Assembly (NCBI GenBank): GCA_024509875.1
Contig: JAMPIV010012266.1
Location: 124,001-188,000 of the forward strand
Origin: Oreohelix idahoensis
Lineage: Eukaryota > Mollusca > Gastropoda > Stylommatophora > Oreohelicidae
Reading direction: 5' to 3'
Length of the DNA stretch: 64,000 nucleotides
This document shows positions 32,737 through 43,561 of the stretch, one piece after another. Below the pieces are notes generated by a model. That model was not told where the DNA came from. It ran no database searches and saw only the letters and a list, made by a program, of their open reading frames with translations. The position numbers were made by a program, and so were the translations under genes. Every line of letters starts with the position of its first letter. Position 1 is the first letter of the stretch.

Positions 32737-33504
32737 ACCTGACATTCCTTTGTCTGAGGTGACCCTTTCTACTCCTATTCTTCCCCCCCCCCCCCCCCCT
32801 ATTTTTCAGTTTAAAAACGTTGACTATTTTCTTTGTCTTTTGTCCTCGTAAGACGCATCACCATTTTTCGATTTTTTTTTTTTTTCATACCCATACATCG
32901 GAATAATATATACGTACTATCTTAATAACGGAGACCAATGTCTGGTGTTCCCCTGACAAACAAAACACGACATCTATAGGTAACACTGTTATCTCCCTTT
33001 GGCTCCACGAAGACGCTCTTCTGTTGTTGTTGCTGCTGCTGTGACTTCTTCAATTATCATTCTCGCGTCTATCCCTCCCTCTCTCTCCATTCTTTTTTTC
33101 TTCTTCTTAAACCTCCTGTTGATATCTTGTATACCTCACAACCATGTGAATGTTGTTACTGGACGGAAACAAATCGTTGTGACCAATATTAAAAAATGCC
33201 CTTGAAAAATGTTTATCTAGCTCTAGGGGAGAATTCCGCGAGACAAAGCGCTGACACACATACATTGTTGTTTTCCCTCTTAACATTAATTAGTATTAAA
33301 CTACGTGTTTCTCAAAGTGCAGATCTCCTAGCCCCGAGGGTACCCAAAGCAGTTGAACGGGTATAAAGGATAATTTTTTTTTATTATACGCTATCACACT
33401 TTTTCTTCAGCTTCATAAAATAATTCATTAACATCTAATAGTTGAGAACGGTGTACTGGAGCAACATATACGTTCATTTCTATGCGTGCATTATGTTCTA
33501 GGAT
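32737..33504. other. Unassigned sequence with homopolymers
   Basis: C-run at 32,785-32,799 and T-run at 32,872-32,885. No gene; the 68-codon ORF at 32,999-33,205 has no family features. Confidence 0.4.
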
Positions 33505-33595
33505 TCAATCAATACCCTTTAGTTCCACAAGGAGCTAAGGTCTACAACTAACACATGCCAAGTCCTCCTGTCACGTGCCATCAGCTCAATACCTT
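33505..33595 (-). mobile_element. Short LINE 3' end, minus strand
   Basis: ATTCAATCAATACC, then AGTTCCACAAGGAGCTAAGG, ACACATGCCAAGTCCTCCTG and GCCATCAGCTCAATACC match the 3' end of the family at 7,560-7,800. Heavily 5'-truncated. Confidence 0.55.
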
Positions 33596-34084
33596 TGGAT
33601 TACGGGCGATAAAAAGACTTGTAGGTTACCAGGCATGTGGCGTACAAGACTATGGCAATGATTAAAATGTACCTTCTTCACTAGTTAACATGTAAAGGTC
33701 CATTTCCATTACAGACTGCTTCGAATGCACCAGATAAATCCGCTGTCCTGTCAGAATGTTTCTAGATGTTTATTATTACTTTCATATATTGCTCTTCTTC
33801 TTGTTGTTGTTGTTGTCGTTAGTAGGGATGCTTAACTTGTCACTCATTCACAGCCAATGCCAAGTTGACAAATCCTGTAAATCTAGGCTTTTCCTCTGGC
33901 TTTTTCTGCCATTGTCAAACTTGTTGAGTTGGAGCTTTGAGCTCCAGTTTCTTTCCTGGATATCCTATCCTGGCTTATCATGCATGTACAGCAGGGTGTC
34001 TTAACCTATAACCCCTGACCTCTTGGTGGTCCATGAATGTATTCTAGGGTGTCCGTGTACATACCAAACATTTTAAATGTAATC
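33596..34084. other. Unassigned sequence
   Basis: No gene supported. CAGGGTGTCTTAACCTATAACCCCTGACC near 33,991 resembles a hAT-MITE end, unpaired. Confidence 0.3.
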
Positions 34085-34805
34085 GTTAATTGTTAATCAG
34101 AATCGACTTCACTGCACTCTGGGCAAACCCATAGGTGCTCAGTCTCCCTCTGCAAATGTCGAAGAGTATGAATGCTAATTGTACCTATAGCACGCTGGTT
34201 GTACATACGACGGATGCAACCTCTCTCACGCAGTGCCGTCTTAAGGCATGGGCACACTGGGCAGTGCCCAGGGGCCCCACGATTCTAGGGGCCCCATGCT
34301 GGGATGCTGCCATTTTGTTCATAAGACATCTCTTGGCAGAGTGGATAATTACTCGATCTCTCGCTGGAAAGGCCTGGGATTCAAATCAAACATGACGTGG
34401 GTAAGTTGACGACATTTTTGTTGAAAGTACCATTAAATTATAAATCTATTGGTTTAATTTTATTGACCGTTTACATTTTTATTCCCGTGGGTGGGTAGGG
34501 CTGGTAGGGACCCAGTGCACGCTTTGCCCAGGGCCTACAATGCTGTTGACGGCTCTACTCTCACGTCCATTTTTGCTAGTCCCATGTTTGATGCCGAACT
34601 CCAACAGTCTCAGCCTTGTTGATTCATCCATTGCAGTGTCATTATCCAGCATGCGATCACTAACTGCCCTTACTATCTGTCCCTTATCCATGTCCAGTGT
34701 CCCCACTATGGGTGCTCTCGAGGCCAGTCTGTCAGCTCTCGCATTGTCACGTACCCCTGCATGACCAGGACAGTAGATCCCCACCAGTTCTTCAAGACTT
34801 GAGGA
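34085..34805 (-). pseudogene. LINE RNase H and C-terminus, split by a MITE
   Basis: On the minus strand from ~34,805: VGIYCPGHAGVRDNARADRL (the last RNase H motif, Asp of the 'N..AD' box), ASRAPIVGTLDMDKGQIVRA, DESTRLRLLEFGIKHGTS. After a 327-bp insertion at 34,231-34,557 the reading resumes as REGCIRRMYNQRAIGTIS and HLQRETEHLWVCPEC down to ~34,085. This is the RNase H end of an I-like LINE ORF2. The earlier RNase H motifs, RT and endonuclease are absent. Confidence 0.8.
34231..34557. mobile_element. hAT-type MITE inside the LINE fragment
   Basis: A 327-bp element with inverted ends CAGTGCCGTC at the left and, inverted, TAGAGCCGTC at the right. It is flanked by an exact 8-bp duplication, CTCTCACG, at 34,223-34,230 and 34,558-34,565. 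An 8-bp target duplication and CAG-type ends are hAT features. No transposase. Removing it rejoins the LINE. Confidence 0.88.
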
Positions 34806-37348
34806 TTTGTGACGTATAATGGAAAGAGAGCCTACAGTAATCTGACACGCTTGTAACCTCGTAGCGTTCTATGATTTGCTAGCAAAACCACGCATTTTTT
34901 CTACCTGTGTTTTACTTACACAAGCGTACTTTTCGTCCCACCTCTTTTTCTGTGAACACGAGCTAACGCAATATTTACAAACTGCATGACCTGTCAGTCA
35001 TAACAGGTAGCGAATCAGGTTTGTTTACCTAGTTTTCTCACGCGAGCTTATCTGTCAATCATAAGATATCTGACAGACTGCACGTGAAAAACACAGAGTC
35101 TTTGAAGTCCACGAGGGGAGATCCAGGATTTTCCCGAGTGCGCTTTGATGTCGAGAACCCCGTTACACGGATATAGGTCTTTTGATGGCGGTCGAACGCC
35201 CGAGAAAGGCCGACCGTAAACCTTTATCTGGGGAACTCTGTTCTGATTCTCCGTTACTCACACAATAGTGCGAAAAGTAACATCATCTATAGATCAGAGA
35301 AACATAATGATATATAAACTGTGTTTTCTTAAACCTGCTATCAGTTGTCACTCAGAATTGTTGGATAGTCTAAGCACGTAGTTCTAGAACCATTGTGGAA
35401 AATGTGTTAATAGCATTCGTGGGGATTTTCATTCTAATTTTCTGGTAATAGAAATTAATGCTTACGTGTTTAAAAGGGGTAAGCGTTTACCATTATAATT
35501 CACTTAGATTTTCTAGCGTTAAAACTAGTGAAATAAAATAACGCGTAGCTATTTCATACAAGATGTTCAGTTATAATGTTAATTTTCATCACACGCTTTC
35601 TCACACAAGAAGAAACGGTTTTAGCTGACTGAGTTAAATGCCAGGCGCGACTGATAGTGACAGAAAAGAATTCACGTTTTATTTCATTGTGCGTATTTAT
35701 TATAAGTGCCTTTTATTTAATACCATACGATGACTAACATACGCCGAGAATTTAATAGCTATTAACGAAAGGCGATATTTATGTAAAGGCGCGTATGGAT
35801 AATTGAATAATAATTAACATTGTACGCTGATCATTGACCGGGAGCAGAATGGGAAGAGCTGCATAACTCAACCAAACCTGCACTCGCTAAGCAACGCGTG
35901 ATAGGCTAGGCTAAAGACACCGTGTGCCTTTTAAACTTAATCAGGACTGGCGGAGTGGATTAGAGATCGTCTTGTCCCATCTGTGTGCATATATGTAGCT
36001 ATATAGAATAGTAGCATTTTTTCCATAAATGTTTCTTATATTTTCCTAGCAGACCTGATCAAGAGGGTCCAGCGGTCTTTTGGTCTTTTCTTTTTACTGA
36101 TTGGTTAATGTTGTCTTTTTTTGGATTGTGCTCCACCAATTTCATTGGTGAGAAAATATTTGCCAACGATACATGAGAAACATTTTAACGGGTAAAAATT
36201 AACTGGACTTTCCAAACCCAGCAATAGTTTTTCAATTTTTATCAGCCCACTGGGGTGGTGAAAAAAAAATAACATTCATTCCCGACTTCTGACAGTCGTA
36301 TTCAAGTTTAGCATCCAGAATTTACGCTGTTTCTGAATCGGCACTCTACCATAGAGCAAGCCAATAGGGTTATCATCATTTATCAGTTGTAACATTTTAG
36401 CATTTTAGTCCCTGGTTTATGGACTTTCAGAAATGTAAAGTTTTTGTATTGTGGTTTTATGCACATTATTTCCCCAAGAAGGGGTCCAATGCCTTCATCG
36501 GACAATCAAATGGGTCCATTACACACTTTAAAGGTGACAAGATAGGTCTAGTTGTTGTTGCATTTTTAAAAATACTGGTGAGCTGAAATAACAAATTTAA
36601 AAAAAACGCACACACAGCCACACATTCAATTTAGCCAAGTCACTACGAAACCTGAAAAAGTAGTTTTTGTTTTTAAATCACAGACAAGGAAGACCGCCTT
36701 CAAACGAATTTCTTTCCCTACAGCGGCCCGCTTTCAATCATCCCCAACATCTCTCTCTCTCTTTCTCTCTCTCAATCACTATCTATGTCCCTAGGGAGGA
36801 AACCAAAAAAAAAAAAAAACCGATATAATAAAAAGGACGACAAAGAAGTAAACGACAACATATTTGAGTCAAACGTGTGGTGGCCACGAACAAGACAGAC
36901 AACTCTTTATTTGTTCCGGAAACACTGACATCTTTAACATATTGCTTCCATTAAATCCACTGCCATCCATCTCCAGTAAAAGAATGCACATCCATCACCA
37001 TCGTCCCGCACTTTAAAATACTCTCTTCTCTACAAGTCAAGGGGGAGGGAGTCACGTACTGTCAGACGCAAGGGAGAGAAAGAATGAGGAACAGATAGTG
37101 TTTATGACTCTGGGGGGAAACTGGAATATGTAGATTGTAGGACTGGAAATTATTTTCCAGCAATATGTGATGTCCCTAATACACAGCGAGGACACTGGCT
37201 ACAATTCTTTATAATACACTAGTGGCCTTACCCGTCCTTTGAACGGGGAATCTGTAATTAACTTCTTGTTTTCAAACATAAAATTAAATAAAGGAAAAAC
37301 GTAACCAAAGCTGAAATTCTTGTTTAAATATTAATCTGATATTTATTT
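34806..37348. other. Unassigned sequence
   Basis: No gene, repeat array or element end identified in 2.5 kb. A short (CT)n run lies at ~36,750-36,773 and an A-run at ~36,806-36,819. CACTAGTGGCCTTACCCG near 37,217 looks like a dispersed repeat start but has no second copy here. Confidence 0.4.
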
Positions 37349-37519
37349 AAACTGTGTGACATACCTTTATGTAACAGAACTTCATATCTACAGTACTATT
37401 GATCAAAACTGTGTGACATACCTTTATATAACAGAACTTCATATCTACAATACTATCGATCAAAACTGTGTGACATACCTTTATATAACAGAATTTTCTA
37501 CCTACAGTACTATTGGCCA
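37349..37519. repeat. 57-bp minisatellite, three units
   Basis: AAACTGTGTGACATACCTTT begins at 37,349, 37,406 and 37,463, exactly 57 bp apart. Fifty-seven is a multiple of three, so on the minus strand each unit adds a 19-residue repeat (MKFCYIKVCHTVLI...) in frame. It lies inside the LINE C-terminal fragment that follows. Confidence 0.92.
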
Positions 37520-37620
37520 AATCTGTTGTTAACTTCTTTCCATGCCATGATTTCAAACTGTCCAGAATCTTCTCTCTTTGTCGTCCCCTATCTCTTTTTC
37601 TTTCTATATTTCCTTTTGTC
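37500..37620 (-). pseudogene. LINE ORF2 C-terminal fragment, minus strand
   Basis: The minus-strand reading GRQREKILDSLKSWHGKKLT then TTDLANSTVGRKFCYIKVCH matches the LINE C-terminus at 32,240-32,500 in order (RGRQR, WHG, NSTxDRK). The stretch after NSTV is the minisatellite unit. No catalytic domain. Confidence 0.5.
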
Positions 37621-38690
37621 CAGGTGTGACAGGGAATGCGTCATTTTAGGAACTATCATTTCTACCAAACAGACTATAGCTTGGGTGATAGAAATTAGTT
37701 AAAATTTAATCGTAAAATTATAATAGGAACGGACCATAAAAAAAGAATAGCGTAGATTACTTTTTATCCAATCGTGAGATGAATAAAGATGAAGCAACGC
37801 TGACCTAGATTTGAGCTGAACCCAAGCGAGCTAGCCCCGGCCGAAGTTAGTTGTAGACAAAAGGTCGAAAGTGTCAGACGCACTTTTTATGCTGCAGATT
37901 TTTGAGGATTTTTCAAATTCTAACCAATGAAGTTTTCATTTGGCACTACACTGTACCTGTGTTATTTATGTGTATTATTTCTAACAAGGAAAGCAGTAAG
38001 TAGAATGCTTGAATAACCTATAACACTTTCATGTCGAAGAGAGATAGTTTTTGCCCCCGTAGTACACAGTAAATGGCTGCAAGTTGTACCTTGATGCAGA
38101 ATGTAGACTTTAAATAGCCATGTAGAAACACTAACAGTTTGGTAGAACATGAAGCTCTTCAAGAAATGAGAAAATAGATTAATTCTCTGAGGAACTGCTA
38201 GTATGCATTTACCGCTAGCTAATATTGGAAAGAAATTACTAGGAGTTGAATCAGAGTAGCTCATCTGAAGACAGAAGCCTCTGCTGTATTATTAAGAGAA
38301 CAGAAATGCATTGATGGATACATGAAGCATGCATGCTATTACTCTATACGTTTACCTGTAAAAAGATGCTGTAAATAAAAGTTTACGTTGATACCAAAGG
38401 CAGGTCGTCTCTCATTTACTTTGCCACATATTTATGAGAGGATGAAGGAGAATGTTTTGCTGGTAAATAATATTAATGAACCAATACTGCTCTAACCAAA
38501 TACACCGTAGAGGATCATCCCAGAACCTGGAAAACTCCTGTAAGACTGTAGGAGAGTAATTCCAAGCTCTAGCGGACAAGCTAGTTTTAGAAATCTAACA
38601 CTCTCTGTACAAACAGCAACCCCCAAGTCCCTGCCCCGGCCACACAGGTATACTCCTGCTTCCTTCTTCTCGTAAGATGATCAAAATTAA
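37621..38690. other. Unassigned sequence
   Basis: No gene recognised. The 100-codon minus ORF at 37,962-38,264 has no family features. AATAAAAGTTTACG near 38,375 could be a 3' end of a decayed element. Confidence 0.35.
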
Positions 38691-39180
38691 ATAGATTGCT
38701 TCTTTCTAACCTAAGGAATAAACTTCCTTTGCACATTGTCATCTTTCAAGACATTCCTATTGTAGCTGTCCATGTTAACATTCTTCTGTAAAACCACATC
38801 TCTGTTGCATTTAGTGCTTTTCCTACTTGTTTACTAATTGTCCATAACTCACTTCCATATATCAGGATTGGTCCTATATAACTTTGAAGAGCTCTCTTTT
38901 TTACTGACACTGAACAAAAAATTGTTGCATAAAATGTTTTTCATTTTAAACAGAATGTTGCTTTTACTTGGTATATCCTACACATCACTTCTGAGATACA
39001 ACTTCCATCCAATTGTATTAGTGTGCCCAGGTATTTCAATCTATTGACCATTTTTAAAACTGTTCAATTTACTTTGAAAAAGTATCCCCGAGAAGTCATT
39101 TTTCTTCGTGATGACTAAAGCTTCTGTCTTTTTTGCTATTAAGGCTAAGGACTTTACTTTAACTTTCTGTCACTTCTATA

Positions 39181-40710
39181 CTGAAGCACATTAAAAACAC
39201 ACCACTAGTATATATACTGATGCCGAGAAGCTGGAAAACAAAGTGTGGGAATGGATTTTCCCCATGTTTGTCATGAGGTAGAGAGCGAATGGCTGCTGGA
39301 ATTGAAAGTGCATGATTCAACCCACGGGTTTGTGTACAGACTACATGAAAACAATGAAAGTTACACGTGCAACACGATTCCCAACAGCTATGACCATGAA
39401 AATGTGTACGCGTTGTGGCAGTATACTCGGTATAAAAAGGCCGTTGAGATAAAACACCCAGTACATGTGCTTGAAATTTCACGACTATCTGAAGACGACC
39501 GCCAACGAGCCATTGGTATGTTGCAGACCGAAATGAGCTCGCGGGCCATTGCCAGAAGGATGAATTGCCACCACAGCACTATTGTACGTCTCAATGAACG
39601 TTACGGAACCACTGGCAGTGCCCGGGCTAGACTTCGGAGTGCCAACCACGAGTTACTACCCCTGCGCAAGATCGTCATATTGTGCTGAGTCACCTAAGGA
39701 ATCGTTCTTTCCCGGCAAGTCAAACAGCAAGAGCAATAGTGGGTAGACGTGGGCAAGTCTCTCGAATGACAGTCATACGACGACTCAGAGATACAGGCCT
39801 TACTGCAAGACGACCTTATGTTGGGCCAAACTTGACTCACAGACATCGTCAGCAGCGCCTGCAATGGGCAGAGCAACATGTCAGATGGACTAGACTGCAG
39901 TGGAATGCTGTCCTATTCACAGACGAGAGCAGATTCAACATATCCTTTGCTGATAGACGTATGCGGATTTGGCGACGGTGTGGAGAGCGCTATGCAGATT
40001 GCTGTGTTCGTAAGCACAACCGATTCAGTATTCACATTTGGGGAGGATTCAGTTTTCACCATCGCTTGCCTCTTCACGTCTTCCGTGGAAATGTTAATGC
40101 TGTGACATATCGAGATGAGGTTCTGGATGCATTGGTTGCTCCTGCGTTCACAAATTATCCCGACTTGCAGCTTCTCCAACAGGATAACGCACGTGCGCAC
40201 ACCGCATGCATTACGCAGCAATATCTACAGCAGCAGAACATTGTGACGATTGATTGGGCCCTGCCCTATCACCAGACATGTCCCCTATAAAACATCTGTG
40301 GGACGAGCTTGGACGCAGAGTCTACAGGCAAGGTTCTCCAGCTAATCTGCAACAGCTCGAAGCTGCTCTTACACGTGAATGGGACTTGATTCCCCGGAAT
40401 TTCCTTCAGAGACTAGAGCGTTTCATGCGGAGCCGCTGCCAAGCTTGGTTTGCAAGCACACACGGTGGACATACCAGATACTGAGGATAGTGTGAATGAA
40501 TTTTTTTTATTGGTTGCATTTTTGGTTTTCTCCCTTGCCTGCACAGAATGCAATGAATTTCATAACAATCAAATGTGTAAATTAATGACCAGCATGGATT
40601 CATAGGAAAATTAATAAAGATTCCAAATATGTAAACTTGTAAACACTTATATTTACATTTCACACTCTGTTCCTGGATTATACAGGTGGTGCGTTTTTAA
40701 TGTGCTTCAG
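39181..40710 (+). mobile_element. Tc1-like DNA transposon, 1,530 bp
   Basis: Inverted ends CTGAAGCACATTAAAAAC at 39,181 and its complement ending at 40,710, extending about 25 bp with one mismatch, flanked by TA on both sides. It encodes a decayed Tc1-type transposase on the plus strand. Size and TA target fit the Tc1/mariner superfamily. Inserted in a minus-strand LINE RT. Confidence 0.92.
39480..40484 (+). pseudogene. Tc1-like transposase, inactive
   Basis: N-terminal HTH: EDDRQRAIGMLQTEMSSRAI, ARRMNCHHSTIVRLNERYG (frame 39,245-39,688). A 1-base loss near 39,640 shifts the frame; the reading continues at 39,682-40,290 with a second HTH (RMTVIRRLRDTGLTARRPY) and the DDE domain: FTDESRF (first Asp) and LLQQDNARAHTA (second Asp). 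Another shift near 40,262 leads to 40,254-40,484, PDMSPIKHLWDELGRR. The third catalytic residue, normally Glu in the PIEHLW motif, is Lys (codon AAA). Two frameshifts and a lost catalytic residue make it dead. Confidence 0.9.
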
Positions 40711-41280
40711 TATATATCAATCATTTCCTACGTACTCATTTTCACTATTTGCCATTAAGACTCTCTCATCCGCGTACCTCAAGTTATTTATATTATGTCA
40801 ACACACTGATATTTCTGGCATGTCTTCTGTGGTTTCATTTGTTTCGACTATACAAATTAAAAAGATCTAGTGACAGCACACGTCCCTGTCTAACACTTTT
40901 TTTATCCGTTGAAATATTTATATAGACTACTGATTCTTACAGCTGCTGTTTGTTGCCAACACATGTTCTTTGTTATTCTCAGGTTCTTACCATACATGTG
41001 CATGTTTTATAACATTTGGATAATTTAACTGTGATTCACTTTGTCTAATGCATTAATGTGGTCTATAAAACTCAAAATGTAGATCTGTTTTCACTCCTGT
41101 GGTCCTCTCTATTCATTTTCTCATAATGCTAGCAATAATCCATCAATAACGACGGAAGTAAATCAAAAACTGTAATATATTTTAAAAATACTTTTTAATT
41201 CAATATAAAAGTTATTTGATGACAACATTTTTTGTGAAAGTGCGTGGATTTGTTTCAAAGAATGTTCCCTGATAAAACTT

Positions 41281-41785
41281 TCAAGTTTTTATGATTTGTT
41301 CTTCGGGTGAGGGCGATATAGAGTGGCCGTGTCCGAAAACAGGTTCAGGAAGGAAAACTCCTACGTGATCAAAAGATTGTTCTTGCGACTTATTGATCGT
41401 CATTGCAAATGCTAAAATCACTGGGAATTGACGACGTCGCATCCTAAATGGCAAACTGCGCTCGCTCGGTTCTAAGTCAATGTGAGGAATTATTACTCGT
41501 TCTCCCTTATTACTGCCAGTGATAATTTTTGCATCAATGGAATTTCGATGCAAGACTTTTATGACCAAACACGTGCCAATCAATAGTCTGTTGTTTTGCG
41601 TTCAGATTTCGCAATAGCATGATACATGCAGCAACCTTTAATTTCAGCAAATGCGGTGGCATTCTTGATGGGCACTGCTCGTTAACGAACTCGGTTGGGA
41701 AATCAACTGCGTCGTTGGGATCATCGGAAATCATGGTATCTATGCTCCAATAAACCGTTTCATTTCCAGCGAGTAGCTCCAACAA
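41281..41785 (-). pseudogene. Pif1-type helicase C-terminus (Helitron-like)
   Basis: Minus strand, two overlapping frames (41,785-41,534, then 41,583-41,281). It reads LELLAGNETVYWSIDTM, NEQCPSRMPPHLLKLKV, ACIMLLRNLNAKQ, then IGTCLVIKVLHRNSIDAKII, SLPFRMRRRQFPVILAFAMT and INKSQEQSFDHVGVFL. These are the last helicase motifs of Pif1-like proteins, in the form usual for Helitron Rep/helicases. The INKSQGQ glycine is Glu here. Frame shifts occur near 41,560 and again after VFGHG. The Rep nuclease and the first helicase motifs are missing. Confidence 0.8.
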
Positions 41786-41984
41786 TAAGTCTGCAATACT
41801 TTAAATTAAAATTTTGTCTTGAAGAAACAACCAAAAACTTACATTTTAAGGTTATATTTAAAAAAAAATTATGTTAAATCCGTTTCCGGAATGAAACTGG
41901 GTTCTACAATCAAAAACTTACATTTTATTCATATATCACTGTTACTCACTTTGTGTTGCACAATTCACCGACTTTTCTTCGTTG

Positions 41985-42049
41985 AGCGTTACTATTTTCG
42001 GAAGAGTACATATAAGGGAAACAATACAATTAATGTCTAACTTTCAACC
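41985..42049 (-). repeat. Second copy of the window-start repeat
   Basis: The reverse complement of this stretch matches positions 1-75: GTTAGACATTAATTGTATTG, then CCCTTATAT, TACTC and GAAAATAGTAAC. It is the complete-context copy; sequence on either side (41,786-42,340) contains nothing else recognised. Confidence 0.55.
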
Positions 42050-42339
42050 ACAGTTGCATCCTTTATTTGTGACCGACGGACAAACGGTGAGAATTATGAA
42101 GTTTGCTATTTGCAGCTGTTTGTACGAGAATCACACTGTTCATCACTAATTGGTTTTGTGTCTTTTCTGTGTGGGACGGCGGAGAGAGCTAGAGAGAGAG
42201 TACTATAAAGATAGTAATGTGATTTGAAACTCAGAAATCAAGTGGGTCTCACCTTATGTAATGCGTTCAGCAACTTTAATCAGTATACGGCAAATGTGTA
42301 TACAAATAGAAATACAACTACTTACATCATCATCATCAC

Positions 42340-42490
42340 CATCATTTTCAGCTTCCCAAAGAGAATATGCCTTCAACTATGTGCCAGACGCTCTTGGCCT
42401 ATGCCATCCACTCAAAATCTTTCAATGTCTTCTTTACCCCTTACGTTTCTGTCTCAAGACACTGAGACACGCTTTTCCGTGACATTTGGC
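42340..42490 (-). mobile_element. Possible LINE 3' end, minus strand
   Basis: CATCATCATCACCATCATTTTCAGCTTCCC then ATGCCTTCAAC and TGGCCTATGCCATCCACTC resemble, in diverged form, the LINE 3' end at 1,600 and 7,560. The 193-codon plus ORF over this region (42,224-42,805) is probably fortuitous and runs into the G3 LTR. Confidence 0.4.
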
Positions 42491-42772
42491 ACAGGAACAA
42501 AGAACATTAAAAGGGTTTATATAATGGCGAGGGTCCCTTCTGACCACCACTTTCTGGGGCCCACACGGTGCTCGGTCCGATCCAATACGAATTTACCCCT
42601 TCCCAATCTTACTGATGATACAAAGAATGGGACTGTGTCGGTATTGCCTCCCCTGCTTTGCAGTAGTGGTCCAACAGTGGCCAAAACTCAAGAGTATCTA
42701 ATATTGGCTTCAAAGGTATCTACCTTCGCACAAGATCACTCTTGGCAGAGATATAGACAGAAGGGTGATGAC

Positions 42773-43561
42773 TGTTACGGTAGTTTTATTGATGGCGTCT
42801 GCTAGAAATTGGCAGTGCGCATGATTAGGGTCAATGGAATTAATATAAATTGATCTTTATACTTTACGTAGTTATGAACGCGAAATGCACGGTCAAGTCA
42901 TGACGTGTTAGCGTCGATATGGTCACGCTTGGTGACTAGGTTACCGTACCCTTTTTGTATTGACCGTCATGCAGTGAAGACGGATTTTGTTACCCTTCCA
43001 AGGTTGTGCATGATGCTACTGCACATATATATATTTTAGTCAAGTACGGACACGGGTCAGTCCATTGTAATTGATGAAGAGGTAAATGATTAAGTAGTTG
43101 ATTCAGTCTCGTCAAGACACATGCGCTCACTACCGGTTGTCTGAAACCCAGCAGCGCGAGTATATAGCCATGATGTTCGTTTGACAGTTTTTCAAGTACG
43201 ACATGGACCCATAATAGGATGTTTGCAAGTATTCAATTTGTCATATATGCTTACCATGAACTACATTAAATGCTGTCGTCAAATATGTTTGTTTTACGTA
43301 ATAAAACTGTTTTCCTCGTGGACTCAAATAAGATGGACTTATCAAGTTGATCATTGAGATATTCACTTGTTGGTTATACTTACCACGCAGTCGCACATCA
43401 GATAATTAAAGCACGATTATTACTAATGAATGAGAACCAGAACACTCAAGTCATGGACAGAGATTATGAACATTCTTTATTAACTCAATATTCAACTGCC
43501 TAAGCAACTTCCATGATACTTTGATCACAGACCTGCTATGCTAACCGGATCGTCTGTATCA
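42773..43561 (+). repeat. G3 5' LTR (789 bp)
   Basis: TGTTACGGTA...CTGTATCA. Differences from the 3' LTR include GAGGTAAATG/GAGATAAATG, GCACATC/GCATATC, CGATTATT/CGATGATT and CCGGATCG/CCGGGTCG. Confidence 0.95.

Larger units (their letters stand above)
38690..41115 (-). pseudogene. Decayed LINE reverse transcriptase, split by a Tc1 element
   Basis: The minus strand from ~41,115 reads FIDHINALDKVNH (degenerate motif A of type FIDYEKAFDRV), then VRQGRVLSLDLFNLYS (motif B), then NNLRYADERVLMANSENE, where the catalytic YADD has become YADE. After the Tc1-like insertion (39,181-40,710) the reading resumes with LIYGSELWTISKQVGKALNA, EMWFYRRML and TIGMS down to ~38,690, the usual post-RT part. Many stops and frameshifts. 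An old, inactive RTE/L2-like copy. Confidence 0.75.

Noticed and set aside
42224..42805. 193-codon ORF as a host exon
   Set aside because: It runs over a LINE-like 3' end and into the G3 LTR, and shows no domain.
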